Shown in pieces: positions 8,179 through 16,131 of a stretch of DNA of 63,290 nucleotides (its first letter is position 1; the number at the start of each line of letters is the position of its first letter). The stretch spans positions 1-63,290 of the forward strand of contig JANQOW010000101.1 in NCBI GenBank assembly GCA_028285595.1, written 5' to 3'. Both the position numbers and the translations under genes were made by a program. The notes beneath the pieces were generated by a model. It did no database searches and had not been told where the DNA came from. It saw only the letters and a list, made by a program, of their open reading frames with translations. This DNA is from Hyphomicrobiales bacterium (GTDB lineage Bacteria > Pseudomonadota > Alphaproteobacteria > Rhizobiales > CAJQND01).

Positions 8179-8706
8179 TTAATGCTTCATGTTTGGAGCG
8201 GTTCCCGACCGACCCTCAAGGGTGGCGGCATGCTCTATGAGGTGCAGCGGTACTGGCAATAGGATCTGATTAGCTTGCGAAAGGGCGGCAGCGAAGCTGG
8301 AGCTTGCATCGACGAAGAGATCGAACGCCGAGCCTGGATTGAGGCCTGTTAGCCGGTGAGCTGCGCCGCGCACGGTAGGTAGATCTTGGTGTTGATAGCC
8401 GGCCAACAAAGAAAGGCCAATGCACTCGTCCGCGCTCACGTGGCGGCAGCAGTGAGGATAGAATGAGATTTGTCGCACGGAGACATCCCTGAGAACGCGC
8501 ACCCAGTATTGCAGCTCAGAGAGAAGCAAACGACCATCGCGTGTACCCAGCGCCGAAGAGTACTGTCGCCATGCCGTCTCCCAGCATTGGATGTCTCCAT
8601 GCTCGTATCCGGCCATCCAGCAGCGTAAACCGGTCAGTACGAGGCGTTCGGCAGGACGCGCGAAGAGATCGTGCTGAGATCTCTCGAACCGCATGTGGAA
8701 TACCAT
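8179..8706 (-). CDS. Protein of unknown function, first gene of the iron operon
   Basis: 175 aa, cytoplasmic, mostly helical, with no clear family that I can name. Conserved-looking features are LVLTGLRCWMAGYEHGDIQCWETAW and the Cys/His group FYPHCCRHVSADEC around the middle, followed by PTVRGAAHRLTG. It lies 96 bases upstream of the DUF2325 start on the same strand and about 85 bases downstream of an Irr-box-like palindrome, so it is the likely promoter-proximal gene of the imelysin operon. The Cys/His cluster could bind metal; this is inference. Confidence 0.7.
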   Translation of the reverse strand: MVFHMRFERSQHDLFARPAERLVLTGLRCWMAGYEHGDIQCWETAWRQYSSALGTRDGRLLLSELQYWVRVLRDVSVRQISFYPHCCRHVSADECIGLSLLAGYQHQDLPTVRGAAHRLTGLNPGSAFDLFVDASSSFAAALSQANQILLPVPLHLIEHAATLEGRSGTAPNMKH

Positions 8707-8791
8707 TTGAGTCTCGCTTTGAGTTATCGGGCTCGATTTTCAGGTTAATCGAATTTAAAAGTGAGTCAACAAAATATATAATAAAATCAAT

Positions 8792-8812
8792 AACTTAGAA
8801 GAATTCTAAGTT
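8792..8812. promoter_or_regulatory. Irr-box (iron control element) palindrome
   Basis: A perfect 9-bp inverted repeat with a 3-base centre (AACTTAGAA-GAA-TTCTAAGTT). The core TTAGAA-N3-TTCTAA equals the published consensus of the alphaproteobacterial Irr regulator. It lies in an AT-rich tract 86 bases upstream of the first gene of the imelysin/di-heme operon, as expected for an iron-controlled promoter. Confidence 0.8.
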
Positions 8813-8865
8813 CAAACTTTAAGCAAGGGATTATGTGTCGCTAATGCGAGGTCAGGTGGGGATGG

Positions 8866-8900
8866 TAGGCGTGCGATCCAAACACGAGATCGCACGCCTA
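8866..8900 (-). terminator. Stem-loop after the ferric-iron binding protein gene
   Basis: A perfect 13-bp inverted repeat (8866-8878 with 8888-8900) and a 9-base loop lies just past the stop of the iron-binding protein gene. No T run follows on the gene's strand, so it may stabilise the mRNA end or work as a weak terminator. It also separates this gene from the Irr-box promoter of the next operon. Confidence 0.55.
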
Positions 8901-8908
8901 AGGGGTTT

Positions 8909-9961
8909 CTAAGAGCTTGGCCCGTCGTTGAACGCCACTTCGTCTACAAGCTCGGTGGCCCGCTTGCGCAGTTTTGCAATCTCTTCGAGCGGTGTTGGAT
9001 CTGATTTGAAATCTCCCCAACTCTTGACCAGATCAGAAGCGGCAACGCCAGCCTTCACGGGATACTCGTGGTTCACGCTGGCGTAAATCTGCTGCGCTTT
9101 GTCTCCGGACAAGAACTCAATCAGCTTCACTCCATTGGCCTTGTTCGGGGCGTGCTTGGCCAAAGATGCTCCGGAAATGTTCACATGGGTGCCACGTCCC
9201 CCGGTGTTGGGGAACAGGATCTTGACCGAAGCGGCCCACTCTTTTTGCTCCGGCTTCTTCTCGTTCAAGGCCATTTTGGCCATGTAGTACGTGTTTCCGA
9301 TCGCAATGTCGCAGAGACCGGAATAGACCCCTTTAACCTGCGCCCGGTCGTTACCGGCGGGTTTGCGAGCCAGATTGGCTTTGTAGCCTTCCAGCCATTT
9401 CTTGGCCTTGGCCTCTCCGTGATGTTTGATCATGGCAGCAGTGAGAGCCACGTTGTAGACGTGCTTGCCCGAGCGCACACAGATCTTGCCCCTCCATTTT
9501 GGATCGGCCAAGTCTTCGTATGAGATGTTCTCCTGCTTCACACGTTCTTTGGAAGCGTAGGCCACGCGTGCTCGGGTCGTCAGGCCAATCCAGTGGCCTT
9601 CAGGGTCACGATATGTGGCAGGGATGTTGGCGGTGACCACATCTGACTGAAGCGCCTGGGTAACGCCCTTCTGTTTGGCGCCGGTGAGGCGGCCGATATC
9701 TACCGTAAGCAGTACATCAGCGGGGCTCTTTTCGCCTTCCGTGGCGATGCGCTCTATAAGGCCCTTCTTGGCGAAGATCACGTTGACCTTGATACCAGTT
9801 TCGTCGGTGAAGCTCTTGAATAGAGGCTGCACGAGATAAGGCTGGCGGTAGGAGTATACATTCACCTCATCTGCGGCCATAGCGGAGGTGCTTACAGTCA
9901 GGAGGCCTACGCCCGCCAGCACTGAGGTTGAGATCAGTTGATTCAAGATACGTTTCTTCAT
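8909..9961 (-). CDS. Ferric-iron ABC transporter substrate-binding protein
   Basis: 350 aa periplasmic binding protein of the FbpA/FutA group. A Sec signal peptide ends about residue 29 (STSAMAA). The mature start DEVNVYSYRQPYLVQPLFKSF and the LLTVDIGRL strand match the family. The paired tyrosines that bind Fe(III) are visible at Y225-Y226 in IGNTYYMAK, with a further Tyr near residue 38. It should capture Fe(3+) and deliver it to an inner-membrane permease, but no permease or ATPase gene is adjacent, so these must be elsewhere. Two Irr-box-like sites lie 100-150 bases upstream, which fits iron repression. Confidence 0.92.
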   Translation of the reverse strand: MKKRILNQLISTSVLAGVGLLTVSTSAMAADEVNVYSYRQPYLVQPLFKSFTDETGIKVNVIFAKKGLIERIATEGEKSPADVLLTVDIGRLTGAKQKGVTQALQSDVVTANIPATYRDPEGHWIGLTTRARVAYASKERVKQENISYEDLADPKWRGKICVRSGKHVYNVALTAAMIKHHGEAKAKKWLEGYKANLARKPAGNDRAQVKGVYSGLCDIAIGNTYYMAKMALNEKKPEQKEWAASVKILFPNTGGRGTHVNISGASLAKHAPNKANGVKLIEFLSGDKAQQIYASVNHEYPVKAGVAASDLVKSWGDFKSDPTPLEEIAKLRKRATELVDEVAFNDGPSS

Positions 9962-10061
9962 GACGCTGATATAGCTCTTTGCCCAATGGAGTTAATTCTT
10001 CAAGACGCTATTAAGTCGGGAATTTGACGCTTGTCAATCAATTCTGATTAAACTAGTCAAG

Positions 10062-10078
10062 TTTAGAATGATTCAAAA
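10062..10078. promoter_or_regulatory. Irr-box-like site upstream of the iron-binding protein gene
   Basis: TTTAGAATGATTCAAAA matches the Irr consensus TTTAGAA-N3-TTCTAAA at all but one informative base. It lies about 100 bases upstream of the iron-binding protein start within an AT-rich tract between two divergent genes. Confidence 0.6.
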
Positions 10079-10096
10079 ATACAATAAATTCAATAG

Positions 10097-10113
10097 TTTA
10101 TAACTATTCTAAT
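10097..10113. promoter_or_regulatory. Second Irr-box-like site in the same intergenic region
   Basis: TTTATAACTATTCTAAT has the right half-site TTCTAA intact and one change in the left half against TTTAGAA-N3-TTCTAAA. Its centre is 35 bases from the first box. Paired degenerate boxes could give cooperative binding; it could also serve the divergent Rrf2 gene. Weaker than the other two sites. Confidence 0.45.
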
Positions 10114-10227
10114 CTAAGCGGGGGGAGGCTTCCCCGAAAGGACGGCACTAGGCGTCCGGCGCTCTCTGATGCAATCAACTGCCTCAAATCGCGCACGGTT
10201 GAGGAGAGATGCAGCTAGTGCTATGAT

Positions 10228-10245
10228 ATTGATTTCAAAGTCAAT
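10228..10245. promoter_or_regulatory. Inverted repeat in front of the Rrf2 gene
   Basis: ATTGA-N8-TCAAT lies 14 bases before the Rrf2 start codon. Its position suggests an autoregulatory operator; the half-sites are short, so this is only a candidate. Confidence 0.4.
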
Positions 10246-10259
10246 CTGATGGTCATTGA

Positions 10260-10691
10260 ATGCGTCTCTCCAAACAGACCACCGATGCTGTGAAGGTGCT
10301 TGTGCACTTGGCTCGGCATGCGGATACGACCATGTCCGTTCCGGAGTTGGCGAAAGCGTGCGGGATGACCGAACCCGTCACCTTCAAGCTTGTGCCGTTG
10401 CTGGTCCGAGAAGGATTTGCCCGCACGGATCGTGGGCGCTCAGGCGGCGTGACCCTCAAGCGATCGCCCGACACCATTAGTCTTGGAGAAGTGGTGCGCG
10501 CGCTTGAAAAAGCACCTTTGGAAGCTAAGAGTTCGAAAGGGCTTCAAGCGCCTGATCTGACATCAATTGTGGACCATGCCTTCGGCGGCTTTCTTGAAAT
10601 ACTCGATCAGCATTCCGTGGCTGATCTTGCTAAAAAACAAGGCGCAGAGGGCGCGGCAGGCGGGCAGCTTCTATCAAGTCCCGTATGCTGA
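10260..10691 (+). CDS. Rrf2-family regulator without cluster cysteines
   Basis: 143 aa winged-helix regulator. The start MRLSKQTTDAVKVLVHLARHAD, the helix-turn-helix with SVPELAKACGMTEPVTFKLV, and the wing GFARTDRGRSGGVTLKR are typical of Rrf2 and closest in look to RirA/NsrR types. The segment where RirA or IscR carry three Fe-S cysteines (about residues 85-105) has none; the only cysteines are C34 and the last residue C143. It therefore probably does not hold a classical cluster. It is divergent from the ferric-iron binding protein gene, so it may regulate iron genes or its own promoter. Confidence 0.85.
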   Translation: MRLSKQTTDAVKVLVHLARHADTTMSVPELAKACGMTEPVTFKLVPLLVREGFARTDRGRSGGVTLKRSPDTISLGEVVRALEKAPLEAKSSKGLQAPDLTSIVDHAFGGFLEILDQHSVADLAKKQGAEGAAGGQLLSSPVC

Positions 10692-10727
10692 GCGGCGTTG
10701 TGCCGGGTCTTTAAGACACCTGGTGAT

Positions 10728-11348
10728 CTACTCGCGATAGACTTTCTGCACGCTCGGCCGTTTCATCACGGCGTGGGCGATCCGATCTACATTTGGAAAC
10801 TCATCTGTTGAGGGGTGACCCAGCGACTGGTCCAGCCACGTGGTGAGCATAAACAGATAAATGTCAGCAGCGCTGAACTGATCTCCCAATACCCACCGGT
10901 TCTGCCCAATTTGATCATCGATCACCTTCCAGGTTTCGCGCAGGCGCCTGACACCGCGCGCTTGAGCGCTTGGTTCATCGGCAGGTGTGTCCGCAAAGCG
11001 GTCTGGATAGTAGCTGAGCTGGAACGCGTTCTGAACCGAACTTGAGAAATAGACCAACGTTTGGAGAAACAAGCCGCGAGCCGGGTCATGCGTACCCGGC
11101 GCCAGGTTGACTTCACTATGACGGTCGCAGAGAAACACCGTGATGGCTGCGCACTCGTACATGGCCTGGTTATCCCAGATTAAGACCGGAATCCAACCGT
11201 TGGGATTAAGGGCCAGTTGCTCTTCTGGGCGCGGTTTGTCCATGTCGATCGTGGTCTCGATCAACTCGTACGGCGCGCCAATTTCTTCCAGCAGCACACG
11301 AACCCCCATGGCCGCGCTGCCTTGCGCATAATAGAGTTTGTAAGTCAC
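10728..11348 (-). CDS. Glutathione S-transferase family protein
   Basis: 206 aa cytoplasmic protein. The N-terminal thioredoxin-like domain (YKLYYAQGSAAMGVRVLLEEIGAPYELI) carries Ser at position 11 near the usual catalytic site; the NPNGWIPVLIWDNQAMYECAAI segment holds the cis-Pro and the glutathione-binding loop. The C-terminal helical domain includes WVLGDQFSAADIYLFMLTTW, the GST N-capping box motif. It should conjugate or reduce small electrophiles with glutathione; the substrate is unknown. It stands alone: the Rrf2 gene converges on it and 287 bases without a gene lie upstream. Confidence 0.88.
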   Translation of the reverse strand: MTYKLYYAQGSAAMGVRVLLEEIGAPYELIETTIDMDKPRPEEQLALNPNGWIPVLIWDNQAMYECAAITVFLCDRHSEVNLAPGTHDPARGLFLQTLVYFSSSVQNAFQLSYYPDRFADTPADEPSAQARGVRRLRETWKVIDDQIGQNRWVLGDQFSAADIYLFMLTTWLDQSLGHPSTDEFPNVDRIAHAVMKRPSVQKVYRE

Positions 11349-11635
11349 ATAGATCTCCTTCGGCGGCCTATAACCTCACATGCACGATATGCACTCCGCC
11401 TCAGCTATAGGCGTTCGCCAAACTTTGTGCCGAGGCGCAAACCGGTCGCGGCATCAACGTCTCCCAAGTCTTACAGCCATCGTTGGCTAACTCCTTTGAA
11501 ACTCTACATGATTACCACTTGCGAACAAGCATTGGCTCCTTGAAAATGAACCACGTACCATGTTGTGCTTCGAACCATTCGAGCGTGATGCGGACGATTG
11601 AGGACAGGCTGGTGCGACATGTGGAAGGGTGAGAA
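11349..11635. other. Intergenic stretch without a recognised gene
   Basis: This 287-base divergent region separates the GST gene and the 3-hydroxyisobutyrate-dehydrogenase-like gene. I saw no convincing reading frame, RNA gene or strong palindrome. It should hold both promoters. Confidence 0.5.
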
Positions 11636-12502
11636 ATGAGAATTGCATTCATTGGGTTGGGCACCATGGGCATGCCGATGGCGCAATGCTTGAGACATGC
11701 GGGCTATGATGTGGCGGGATGGGACGTGACGTCTGCAGCGCGTGCACGTGTGGACTTCTGCCCCGATAATCTTGAGGAGGCACTGCAGGGAGCTGATGCG
11801 ATTGTCACCATGCTGCCGGCGGGCGCGGATGTGGAGGCCGTGTTGACGCCAGACCGGCTCTCAACGCTGCCGGAAGGTCGCCTGCTGATCGATTGTTCGA
11901 CAATTGACGTGGAGACCACGCGTCGGCTTGCCGAACTGGCTGGAGAGCATGAGCACATGATCTTGGATGCTCCGGTCTCGGGAGGTGCTGAGGGAGCTGG
12001 CAAAGGAGTGCTGAGCTTTATGGTGGGCGGCAAGGCCGATGCCTTTGAACGCGCCCGACCTCTTCTCGAAGTCATGGGCAGTAAGCTTGCTCACTTCGGG
12101 CCGAGCGGCACCGGGCAGGCGGCGAAGGCGTGTCACAACATGATCTGCGGTATCACGGCCCTCGGCGTGTGCGAGGCCTTTGCTCTCGCTGATGGGCTGG
12201 GACTTGATCCAGATAAGTTTTTCAAACTCTGCCGGGGCGCAGCGGCCCAAAGTTGGGTCTTGGAGAACCGATGTCCCGTGCCTGGACCGGCGGCGGACGC
12301 GCCGAGTTCCAATGGCTATGCGCCCGGGTTTGCCGCGCGCCTCATGGCCAAGGATCTTGGTCTTGCCCAAGAGGCTGCGCAAGCGTGCGGCCAAGAAACC
12401 CCGTTCGGCGCACAAGCTGCTGAACGGTTTGCCGCGTTTGCCCAAGGCGATGACGGTAACCTGGACTTCTCCGCTATCTACAAGACGATCCTGAAGCGCT
12501 GA
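11636..12502 (+). CDS. 3-Hydroxyisobutyrate dehydrogenase-like NAD(P) oxidoreductase
   Basis: 288 aa beta-hydroxyacid dehydrogenase. The Rossmann start MRIAFIGLGTMGMPMA (GxGxMGxxxA), the DAPVSGGAEGAGKGVLSFMVGG substrate-binding motif and the catalytic Lys in GQAAKACHNMI are all present, which is the HIBADH order. It should oxidise a 3-hydroxyacid such as 3-hydroxyisobutyrate with NAD, in valine degradation or in a related pathway. Length fits the family. It is convergent with the methylated-amine cluster (14 bases between stops), so it need not belong to it. Tartronate semialdehyde reductase is another possibility. Confidence 0.85.
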   Translation: MRIAFIGLGTMGMPMAQCLRHAGYDVAGWDVTSAARARVDFCPDNLEEALQGADAIVTMLPAGADVEAVLTPDRLSTLPEGRLLIDCSTIDVETTRRLAELAGEHEHMILDAPVSGGAEGAGKGVLSFMVGGKADAFERARPLLEVMGSKLAHFGPSGTGQAAKACHNMICGITALGVCEAFALADGLGLDPDKFFKLCRGAAAQSWVLENRCPVPGPAADAPSSNGYAPGFAARLMAKDLGLAQEAAQACGQETPFGAQAAERFAAFAQGDDGNLDFSAIYKTILKR

Positions 12503-12516
12503 CGGCTCATGAGGCC

Positions 12517-14970
12517 TCAACTGCGCAAGCGTTCATTGGCGGGATCATAGACATGTGGCTCAATGCAGCGCGCGAGGCACGCTTGCCCGAGAAGTTCGAT
12601 TGTGTACTCTTCTCCCGGTCCACCCGCGCCATTTTGAATGTACCCTAGCGCCAGTCTTTTTCCCGTTCTGAAACCGAACGTGGCGGAAGTGACGTAACCA
12701 ACCACCTTGCCATCTTTTAAGATTGGATCGCTTGGCATGGCGTCCGTGTTGGGGCTTTCCAACTCGAAGGCCACAAAGCGCCAGTCGGCTGCCACGTTCG
12801 CCATCTCTCGCACGGCGTCTTGGCCGACAAATGCCGGCTTATCGAGGGCGATGAATTTTTCCAACCCGGCATCAAACGGTGTGTACTCAGTGCCGAAATC
12901 AGTGCCCCAACCGTGATAGCCTTTTTCGATGCGCATTGCATTGAGCGCGTAAGACCCGAAGTCACGAAGCCCGAATGGTCCTCCAGCTTTTGTGATCTCG
13001 TGGTAGAGGCCGTTCAGATGCGATGAGGGTGCATGGAGTTCCCAGCCAAGTTCGCCCACATAGGACACGCGCATGGCAATCACTCGGACACCCGCAATTT
13101 CCAGCTCCCGCACCGACATCCAAGGTTGTGCCTCAGATGAAAGATCCGCATCCGTCAAAGTCGACAAAAGCGCTCGCGACTGAGGCCCCATCACCATAAG
13201 CGCTCCTTCAAAGGGAGATCCCTTTCGCAACTCTACTGACCCATCATCGGGAAGGTAGGAGCCGAGCCAGTCAAAGTCTCTGTCCACGGCAAGAGTTGGG
13301 CCGCAGAGCAGGAAGCGGTCTTCGGCGAGGCGGGCTATGGTTGCCTCCGACCAAAGCTTGCCCTTGGGGGTTAGCATGTAGGCCAGGCGAACTTGGCCTA
13401 TCCTCGGCAAACGTCCGCAAAACACGTGATCGAGAAAGCGTTCGGCGCCGGCTCCCTCGACTTCGTATTTGGTGAACCCCCCATGATCCATTATGCCGAC
13501 GTGGTTTTGAACCGCCTCGCATTCCGCTCTCACGGCGGCTCGCCAAGGTTCATCATCATGGAAACTCAAGTGTCCATAGTCATCTGCGCGCCGGCTGTCG
13601 GGGGTTCCATCCTGCGTGAACCATAGGGCGCGTTCCCACCCCCCAATTTGGCCGAACACTGCGCCTTTGCCTCTGAGGGTTTCATATAATGGCGTGCAGT
13701 TGACCGGTCGGCCGGCCTGTAAAATGCGGTGAGGGTAGGAGATGGCGTACTGCAACCCATAATGCTCGGATGCTCGTGCCTGGGCATAGGCGCCGTCGGC
13801 CCAGGCGCCGAACCGGCGCGGGTCCCACGCCGATAGGTCCCATTCCGTCTCCCCTTCACAGATCCATTCGGCCATCGCTTTACCAATTGCGGCTGAATGG
13901 GTGATGCCGATTTGCACCCCCGTGGCATGATAGAAGTTTGCAAGCCCCTCCGAAGGCCCGACAAGGGGCATGGCGTCCGGTGCATAGGCAATCGGACCGT
14001 TCACACAACGCTGGATACCTGCTTCGGCAAGTAGGGGCACGTGGGTGATCGTTTGCTCGTAGACATCCGCGATATCCTCCAAGCTATCCGGGAAGAGCTG
14101 ATGCGCGAACTCCTCCGGTGGATCATCCGGCCAGGCCGGCCGGCCTGCATGGGCATAGGAGCCCAGCAGAAAGCTTGAACGCTCGCGCCTCAGATAGAAC
14201 CTGATGTCCGGATCGCGCACCAAGGGGAAAAGGTTTTGATCCTTCTCAAGCTGGTCCAGAGGCTCGGTAATCAGATACTGGTGCTCCAAAGTGGTGACGG
14301 GCACCGCGGATCCGGCGAGCTGTGCCACTTGCGCCCCATAAAACCCGGCAGCATTGATGACAATCTCACAGCGAATTGTCCCCTTGTCCGTAACCACGTA
14401 CCACTCGCCGGAAGCTGATTGGGACAAGCCGGTCACCTTCGTGAAGCGGGCCACCTCAGCGCCCTTGTCTCTAGCGCCTTTTGCCAATGCTTGGGTAAGT
14501 TGGCTTGGATCGATATCGCCCTCATAAGGATCGTGAATGCCGCCAATCACGCCATCGGGACCGCCGGCGTGTGCTTGATAGAAGGGGTGCATGGCCTCCA
14601 TGTCAGCCGGTGTAAGCATGGCCAACTCGAAACCGGCTGACTTTGAGACGCCCACAAGGTGCCGGAAAAGCTCCATTCTCTCTTCGGTATGGGCCGGCCA
14701 AAAAGCACCTGTGTGGCGGTATGTAATCGGGACCCCAACCTTATGCTCAAGGTCCTTATAGATCCGCCAGGCGTAGTTGCCGGCGCGCATGCCCAGCCAA
14801 CTTGTGGCATAGGTTGGGATGTTGCCAGCGGCATGCCAAGTTGACCCTGAGGTGAGTTCGTCCCGCTCGACGAGTAAAGTGTCGGTGAGTCCGGCCTCAG
14901 CCAAATGGTACAGGATGGAGGCGCCAACCGCACCGCCCCCAATGACCACGACCCGCGCAGTATCCTTCAT
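12517..14970 (-). CDS. GcvT-fused FAD-dependent dehydrogenase (dimethylglycine/sarcosine dehydrogenase-like)
   Basis: 817 aa two-part enzyme. The N-terminal DAO domain has the FAD motif VVIGGGAVGASILYHLAEAG and the SGSTWHAAGN block whose His46 is where mitochondrial dimethylglycine dehydrogenase attaches FAD covalently. The second half is an aminomethyltransferase (GcvT) fold that passes the released methyl group to tetrahydrofolate, seen in HVFCGRLPRIGQVRLAYMLT and the closing GYVTSATFGFRTGKRLALGYI. It should oxidatively demethylate an N-methyl amine such as dimethylglycine or sarcosine. It is the last gene of a co-directional cluster with MttB and a Liv-type importer, 2 bases after the racemase gene. 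Confidence 0.88.
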   Translation of the reverse strand: MKDTARVVVIGGGAVGASILYHLAEAGLTDTLLVERDELTSGSTWHAAGNIPTYATSWLGMRAGNYAWRIYKDLEHKVGVPITYRHTGAFWPAHTEERMELFRHLVGVSKSAGFELAMLTPADMEAMHPFYQAHAGGPDGVIGGIHDPYEGDIDPSQLTQALAKGARDKGAEVARFTKVTGLSQSASGEWYVVTDKGTIRCEIVINAAGFYGAQVAQLAGSAVPVTTLEHQYLITEPLDQLEKDQNLFPLVRDPDIRFYLRRERSSFLLGSYAHAGRPAWPDDPPEEFAHQLFPDSLEDIADVYEQTITHVPLLAEAGIQRCVNGPIAYAPDAMPLVGPSEGLANFYHATGVQIGITHSAAIGKAMAEWICEGETEWDLSAWDPRRFGAWADGAYAQARASEHYGLQYAISYPHRILQAGRPVNCTPLYETLRGKGAVFGQIGGWERALWFTQDGTPDSRRADDYGHLSFHDDEPWRAAVRAECEAVQNHVGIMDHGGFTKYEVEGAGAERFLDHVFCGRLPRIGQVRLAYMLTPKGKLWSEATIARLAEDRFLLCGPTLAVDRDFDWLGSYLPDDGSVELRKGSPFEGALMVMGPQSRALLSTLTDADLSSEAQPWMSVRELEIAGVRVIAMRVSYVGELGWELHAPSSHLNGLYHEITKAGGPFGLRDFGSYALNAMRIEKGYHGWGTDFGTEYTPFDAGLEKFIALDKPAFVGQDAVREMANVAADWRFVAFELESPNTDAMPSDPILKDGKVVGYVTSATFGFRTGKRLALGYIQNGAGGPGEEYTIELLGQACLARCIEPHVYDPANERLRS

Positions 14971-14972
14971 AG

Positions 14973-15677
14973 TCAGTGCTCAGAAAACAGACGGCCGAAG
15001 CCTTGCAGTTGATCAGAGATACCTATGGCTCGGAGGGTCTGCCAGTAAACCGCCGCATTACAAGCCACAATCGGTTTGCTCAGTTCAGCTTCCAGTTCTT
15101 CGATGATGGCCACAACCGGCAGTGCCGTGCCCACTTGCAAGATGGCGTCGCACTCGCTCTGAGCCATCGAATGGAAAACGCGCTTGATGTCCGCGATTGG
15201 CGTTTCACAAATGGCAGGCAGTGACGGTGCCTCGGTACCTTTGATGGCGACCACTTCGAAACCTGCTTCTTCCGCGTTGGCCTTCACCACCTGATCCACT
15301 TCTGCGTTGAACGGTGTGACAATCGCGATACGCCTCGCGCCGAAGGCTTTGAGCCCTTCATGATCGGCTTGCGAGGCATTAAGCACAGGGATGCCGGTGG
15401 CGGCGGCCACCTCCTCGCAACGGGCAGCCAACTTGGTGACGCCGCCTGGACCGGCATCGGTTGTCAAGCCGATGGCCAATGCAGCAGGGCCGCAATCCAT
15501 CAGCTTCTGCGCTTCCTCTACGATATCTTCAGAGACCTTGTCTCCACCCAGCCTGAAACGCTGCATCTGATTGGTGACACCGTCGGGACGCAGCAGCTCA
15601 AGCTCAGGTTGAACCACAGTGTTCATGGCTGGCGTCATCACGCCAATGATGGCTCTTGGAGCCAGAGTGTCTGCCAT
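14973..15677 (-). CDS. Asp/Glu racemase superfamily protein with a single catalytic cysteine
   Basis: 234 aa. It shows the Asp/Glu racemase/maleate isomerase fold: an N-terminal IIGVMTPAMNTVVQPELELLRP start, a PVLNASQADHEGLKAFGARRIAIVTPFN core and KPIVACNAAVYWQTLRAIG near the end, where C206 is the second active-site Cys. The first Cys expected near IGLTTDAG (about residues 71-73) is replaced by Thr. Enzymes with only the second Cys include arylmalonate decarboxylase, so a decarboxylase or a one-sided isomerase is possible instead of a racemase. It lies between the GcvT-fused dehydrogenase and an SRPBCC protein on the same strand, with spacing of a few bases. Confidence 0.75.
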   Translation of the reverse strand: MADTLAPRAIIGVMTPAMNTVVQPELELLRPDGVTNQMQRFRLGGDKVSEDIVEEAQKLMDCGPAALAIGLTTDAGPGGVTKLAARCEEVAAATGIPVLNASQADHEGLKAFGARRIAIVTPFNAEVDQVVKANAEEAGFEVVAIKGTEAPSLPAICETPIADIKRVFHSMAQSECDAILQVGTALPVVAIIEELEAELSKPIVACNAAVYWQTLRAIGISDQLQGFGRLFSEH

Positions 15678-15681
15678 TGGT

Positions 15682-16116
15682 CTAGTTTCCTTTGAGGTAG
15701 TCGTTCAGGCCCAGCATACCGCCGATATAGATGTCATCGCCGACAGTTTTCTCCATCGCCTCTGTTAGATCTGGAGCGCACGCAAATTCGCTTTCCCAAA
15801 TGCCCAAGGTTTGTGAGCTGTGGGTGATCGGAACGAACCGATGGGTAGAGACATATCCGGTTACGGGCAGGGGGCTTTCCAGAATGTCGTAGGTGTAATA
15901 GCGGTCCAGATCAGAATGGGCCAGCAAGGTTTCACGAAAGACCGAGCCATCAACGATGTCCAGATGACGAACTGTTCCGGTCTGTGTGGGCTCGCCACTT
16001 TCCAGTTGCGCGTTGGTAACCCCCGGGTTCCAGCGGGACACGCCGTCAAAGTCCCGAACTGCTGCCCAAACCTGCTCAATTGGCGCGTCTAGGATCATGC
16101 TTCTGTAAACCTTCAT
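15682..16116 (-). CDS. SRPBCC-family small-ligand protein
   Basis: 144 aa START/Bet v1-like protein. The opening MKVYRSMILDAPIEQVWAAVRDFDGVSRWNPGV and the VRHLDIVDGSVFRETLLAHSDLDRYYTYDILESPLP strands are standard for the PYR/SRPBCC polyketide-cyclase group. It should bind or turn over a hydrophobic ligand; no catalytic residues can be named. It sits within the methylated-amine cluster, 4 bases from the racemase-like gene and 15 bases from the MttB-family gene, so co-transcription is likely. Confidence 0.85.
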   Translation of the reverse strand: MKVYRSMILDAPIEQVWAAVRDFDGVSRWNPGVTNAQLESGEPTQTGTVRHLDIVDGSVFRETLLAHSDLDRYYTYDILESPLPVTGYVSTHRFVPITHSSQTLGIWESEFACAPDLTEAMEKTVGDDIYIGGMLGLNDYLKGN

Positions 16117-16131
16117 GGAGCTTCCTTGGTG

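Noticed and set aside
8866-8900. Perfect repeat considered as an insertion-sequence end
   Set aside because: No transposase or target-site duplication is present; it fits a gene-end hairpin.
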